Shown in pieces: positions 62,089 through 64,000 of a DNA stretch of 64,000 nucleotides. The DNA comes from Paracoccus sanguinis (lineage in GTDB: Bacteria; Pseudomonadota; Alphaproteobacteria; Rhodobacterales; Rhodobacteraceae). Under the pieces are notes generated by a model. That model made no database searches and was not told the DNA's origin. It worked only from the letters and a program-made list of their open reading frames with translations. The translations under genes and the position numbers were made by a program. Within the stretch, counting starts at the first letter, position 1; the number at the start of each line of letters is the position of its first letter. The stretch is from the NCBI RefSeq assembly GCF_900106665.1, contig NZ_FNNA01000001.1, forward strand, positions 1 through 64,000. The letters run 5' to 3'.

Positions 62089-62230
62089 CCTTCGCCCCTC
62101 TGGTCCGCGGTCTCGGGCCGCGCTGGTTGGTCTGGTCCGGGCCGCTTGCACGCCCCCCGCCGGCTGGCGGAAGGCGGGCGGCGAGGGTGCCGCCGCGGCG
62201 CTGTCGGTTGTCGTGTCACCCCTCGGCCGG

Positions 62231-62278
62231 CAACTAGATGTGGTGGTCTCGTCCGCCGGCTCACACAAAGTGAAGCGT
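62231..62278. promoter_or_regulatory. Tandem NrdR boxes upstream of nrdJ
   Basis: Box 1 CAACTAGATGTGGTGG (62231-62246) and box 2 ACACAAAGTGAAGCGT (62263-62278). Box 1 matches the remembered NrdR consensus acaCwAtATaTwGtgt at most conserved positions, including C4, A6, AT8-9, T11 and G13; box 2 matches more weakly. Their starts are 32 bp apart, the about three-helical-turn spacing expected of paired NrdR sites. Remaining spacer from 62089 to 62505 has no gene. Confidence 0.7.
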
Positions 62279-62463
62279 CGGAGCCGTCTCTTCAAGCGGA
62301 TTATTTGCGCCGTCGACGGACATCTTTGGTTGACACGCCGGAGTTGTGACGCCCCGATCGAGCTGCGACTCGAAGGTTAACGGCGCTTGGGAATCACCGC
62401 GGCGCGGCCGAAAAAATCAGCCCCGCGCGCGCCTTGGGGGCGGTCGTTCAGCAGTTATCAAGG

Positions 62464-62484
62464 GTTGTCCACAGGGCCATCCAC
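62464..62484 (+). promoter_or_regulatory. Two DnaA-box-like sequences
   Basis: TTGTCCACA (62464-62472, one mismatch to TTATCCACA) and CCATCCACA (62476-62484, two mismatches) have starts 12 bp apart in the same orientation, preceded by TTATCAAGG (62455-62463). They lie between nrdJ and the cyclo-ligase gene. Confidence 0.4.
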
Positions 62485-62505
62485 AGCGCGACCCCTGCGG
62501 GGGGA

Positions 62506-63072
62506 TCAGGCCGGGGTGGCGAGGATGCCACGGTCGGTGACGATCGCATCGAGCCGCTCGTCCGTCGCCGTCGCGGGAATCGCTGGCAGCTGCTGCCCCG
62601 CCCAGCCGAGCCCGATCGCCGTGACCGGCCCGGCGGCGCGCAGCCGGGCCAGCGTGCGGTCATAGAACCCGCCGCCGTAGCCCAGCCGCTGCAGCGCCGC
62701 GTCGAACCCGACCAGCGGCACGATCAGCACCTCGGGCGTGACCTCGGGCGCCGAATCGGGCGGGTTCGAGGTGCCGAAGCTGCCCGGCACCAGCGCCTCG
62801 CCGCGCCAGAGGCGAAAGACCAGCGGCTGCCCACGCCCCGGCACCACGGGCAGGCACAGCGGGCCGTCGTGGGCCTCCATCGCCGGACGGGGATCGGCCT
62901 CGCCGCGCATCGGCCAGTAGCCGGCGAGCACCCGCCCCGCGTGGGGGGCGAGCGCCCGCCTCAGGTTCGCCGCCAGCGCCGCCGCATCGCCGCCCGCAAG
63001 CCGCCCGGTCAGCGCCTGCGTCCGCAGCGCCGTCTTCTGCGCCACGACATCCGCGTCCACGTCACCGCCCAC
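62506..63072 (-). CDS. 5-formyltetrahydrofolate cyclo-ligase
   Basis: 188 aa. Converts 5-formyl-THF to 5,10-methenyl-THF with ATP. QKTALRTQALTGRLAGGDAA at the start, GYWPMRGEADPRPAMEA, and the family signature LGYGGGFYDRTLARLRA near the C-terminus. ATG 63072-63070 lies 9 bp after the mgtE stop, so both are probably co-transcribed. No 6S RNA gene was seen beside it, although the two are neighbours in many proteobacteria. Function matches fhs and purN nearby. Confidence 0.92.
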   Translation of the reverse strand: MGGDVDADVVAQKTALRTQALTGRLAGGDAAALAANLRRALAPHAGRVLAGYWPMRGEADPRPAMEAHDGPLCLPVVPGRGQPLVFRLWRGEALVPGSFGTSNPPDSAPEVTPEVLIVPLVGFDAALQRLGYGGGFYDRTLARLRAAGPVTAIGLGWAGQQLPAIPATATDERLDAIVTDRGILATPA

Positions 63073-63081
63073 GGCGCACCC

Positions 63082-64000
63082 TCACAACAGGATCACGGTG
63101 GCGAGGCCGAGGAAGGCCAGGAACCCCATCACGTCGGTCAGCGTGGTGACGAACGTGCCGGAGGCCAGCGCCGGGTCGAGCCCCAGCCGCTCGAGCGTCA
63201 GCGGCACCAGAACGCCCCCCAGCGCGGCCACGATCTGGTTCACGATCATCGCCATCGCCAGCACCATCCCCAGCTTCGGATCGCCGAAGATCAGCGTCCC
63301 CGCGAGGCCGAGGATCAGTGCCAGCCCCATGCCGTTCAGCATCCCCGCGAAAAGCTCGCGCCGCACGACGCGGCGGGCGTTGCTCGAGGTCAGGTCGCGG
63401 GTGGCCAGCGCCCGCACCGCGACCGCGAGCGACTGGGTGCCGGCGATGCCGCCGGTCGAGGCGACGATCGGCATCAGCGCGGCGAGCATCACCAGCGACG
63501 AGATCGTGTCCTCGAAGCGCGAGATCACGATGGCCGAGAGCGACGCGGTGAAGAGGTTCACCACCAGCCACGGCAGCCGCTGGCGGGCGGTGGCGAAGGC
63601 GCCGTCCGAGACGTGGCTTTCCTCGTTGACGCCCGAGAGGCGCAGCATGTCCTCTTCGTGCTCCTCGTCCAGCACGCCCATCGCGTCGTCGATGGTGATG
63701 ACGCCGACCAGCCGGTCGTCGGCATCCACGACCGGGGCCGAGATGAGGTGATACTGGTTGAAGGCGTAGGCCACGTCGCCTTCGTCCTGCAGCACGCCGA
63801 TGGTGCGGAAACTGTCCTCGGCGATGTCGGCCAGCCGGGTCGTGCGCTGCGCCGAGAGCAGCCGGCCGAGCGTCACGTAGCCGACCGGATGGCGGCGCGG
63901 ATCGACCAGGATGACGTGATAGAACTGGTCCGGCAGCCAGTCCTCGCGGCGCAGGAAGTCGATGGTCTCGCCCACCGTCCAGTGCTGCGGCGCGGTCACA
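63082..64000 (-). CDS. mgtE: Magnesium transporter MgtE, C-terminal part (runs off the window)
   Basis: About 305 residues are visible, without the N-terminal domain. CBS pair first (YHVILVDPRRHPVGYVTLGR, YHLISAPVVDADDRLVGVIT), then the membrane domain of five helices with GGIAGTQSLAVAVRALA and the Mg-pore residues (ALMPIVASTGG, VLVPLTLERLGLDPALASGT). MgtE is a Mg2+ channel gated by its own cytosolic Mg-sensing CBS part. The true start lies to the right of the window; the GTG near 63999 is internal. Confidence 0.93.
   Translation of the reverse strand, partial: VTAPQHWTVGETIDFLRREDWLPDQFYHVILVDPRRHPVGYVTLGRLLSAQRTTRLADIAEDSFRTIGVLQDEGDVAYAFNQYHLISAPVVDADDRLVGVITIDDAMGVLDEEHEEDMLRLSGVNEESHVSDGAFATARQRLPWLVVNLFTASLSAIVISRFEDTISSLVMLAALMPIVASTGGIAGTQSLAVAVRALATRDLTSSNARRVVRRELFAGMLNGMGLALILGLAGTLIFGDPKLGMVLAMAMIVNQIVAALGGVLVPLTLERLGLDPALASGTFVTTLTDVMGFLAFLGLATVILL

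Noticed and set aside
57946..62349. 1467-codon plus-strand open frame opposite nrdJ
   Set aside because: Exact antisense shadow of nrdJ caused by very high third-position GC; no protein motif is visible.
62089..62505. Cobalamin riboswitch or 6S RNA near nrdJ and the cyclo-ligase gene
   Set aside because: No B12-box-like sequence and no long, bubble-containing 6S-type hairpin could be seen.

Overview
The window comes from a GC-rich alphaproteobacterium, most likely of the Rhodobacteraceae (Rhodobacter/Paracoccus/Rhodovulum-like). The reasons are very high third-position GC, an rpoZ-relA pair, a B12-dependent nrdJ, a branched-chain amino acid transporter with tandem binding proteins, a class II DAHP synthase, and a dispersed intergenic element containing ATATCCCCGCCGGAGGC. 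This is inference from gene content; no 16S sequence is present.

Positions 1 to about 27.4 kb are a mosaic, probably defective prophage. Almost all phage genes are on the minus strand, so they read right to left. They are a recombinase cassette (24.2-26.5 kb, plus strand), a Com-like zinc protein and a sigma-like factor (20.4-21.5 kb), a replication/recombination module (an AAA ATPase broken by a frameshift, a DEAD helicase, HNH-like and PD-(D/E)XK nucleases, a PrimPol-helicase and a RuvC-like resolvase), two DNA methyltransferases, and then head and tail genes (capsid fragment, DUF2190, head-tail adaptor, tail completion, tail tube, tail assembly chaperone, tape measure). Terminase, portal and the N-terminal part of the capsid gene are missing. 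At about 7.03 kb the capsid gene breaks off against a DUF3489 gene fragment. A complete mercury-resistance locus (merR / merT-merP-merF-merA, 2.3-5.2 kb) lies between two structural genes like a moron. The tail assembly chaperone carries an A_AAA_AAC slippery heptamer in frame, followed by a long -1 open frame, the lambda G/GT arrangement. A two-part gene at 21.5-23.8 kb looks like one gene cut by an in-frame TAG.

From 27.7 kb the sequence is ordinary chromosome. It holds tRNA-Ser(GCT), ychF, trpA, a VOC protein, comEC, gltX, gltA, an SRPBCC protein, an FAD amine oxidase, a DUF2062 protein, relA-rpoZ, folK, a NYN-domain protein, a PAS protein and aroG (class II). A branched-chain amino acid ABC transporter follows (two paralogous binding proteins, livG, livF, a small secreted protein, livH, livM), then purM-purN, a tRNA with CAT anticodon, a YigZ-like gene with a GAF-domain gene, fhs, a small conserved ORF, nrdJ, the 5-formyl-THF cyclo-ligase gene and a partial mgtE.

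Several neighbours share one-carbon and nucleotide metabolism: fhs and the cyclo-ligase supply folate one-carbon units, purN uses formyl-THF, folK makes folate and nrdJ makes deoxyribonucleotides. Upstream of nrdJ there are two NrdR-box-like sequences 32 bp apart. Function calls rest on motifs and family memory only; no database search was run.
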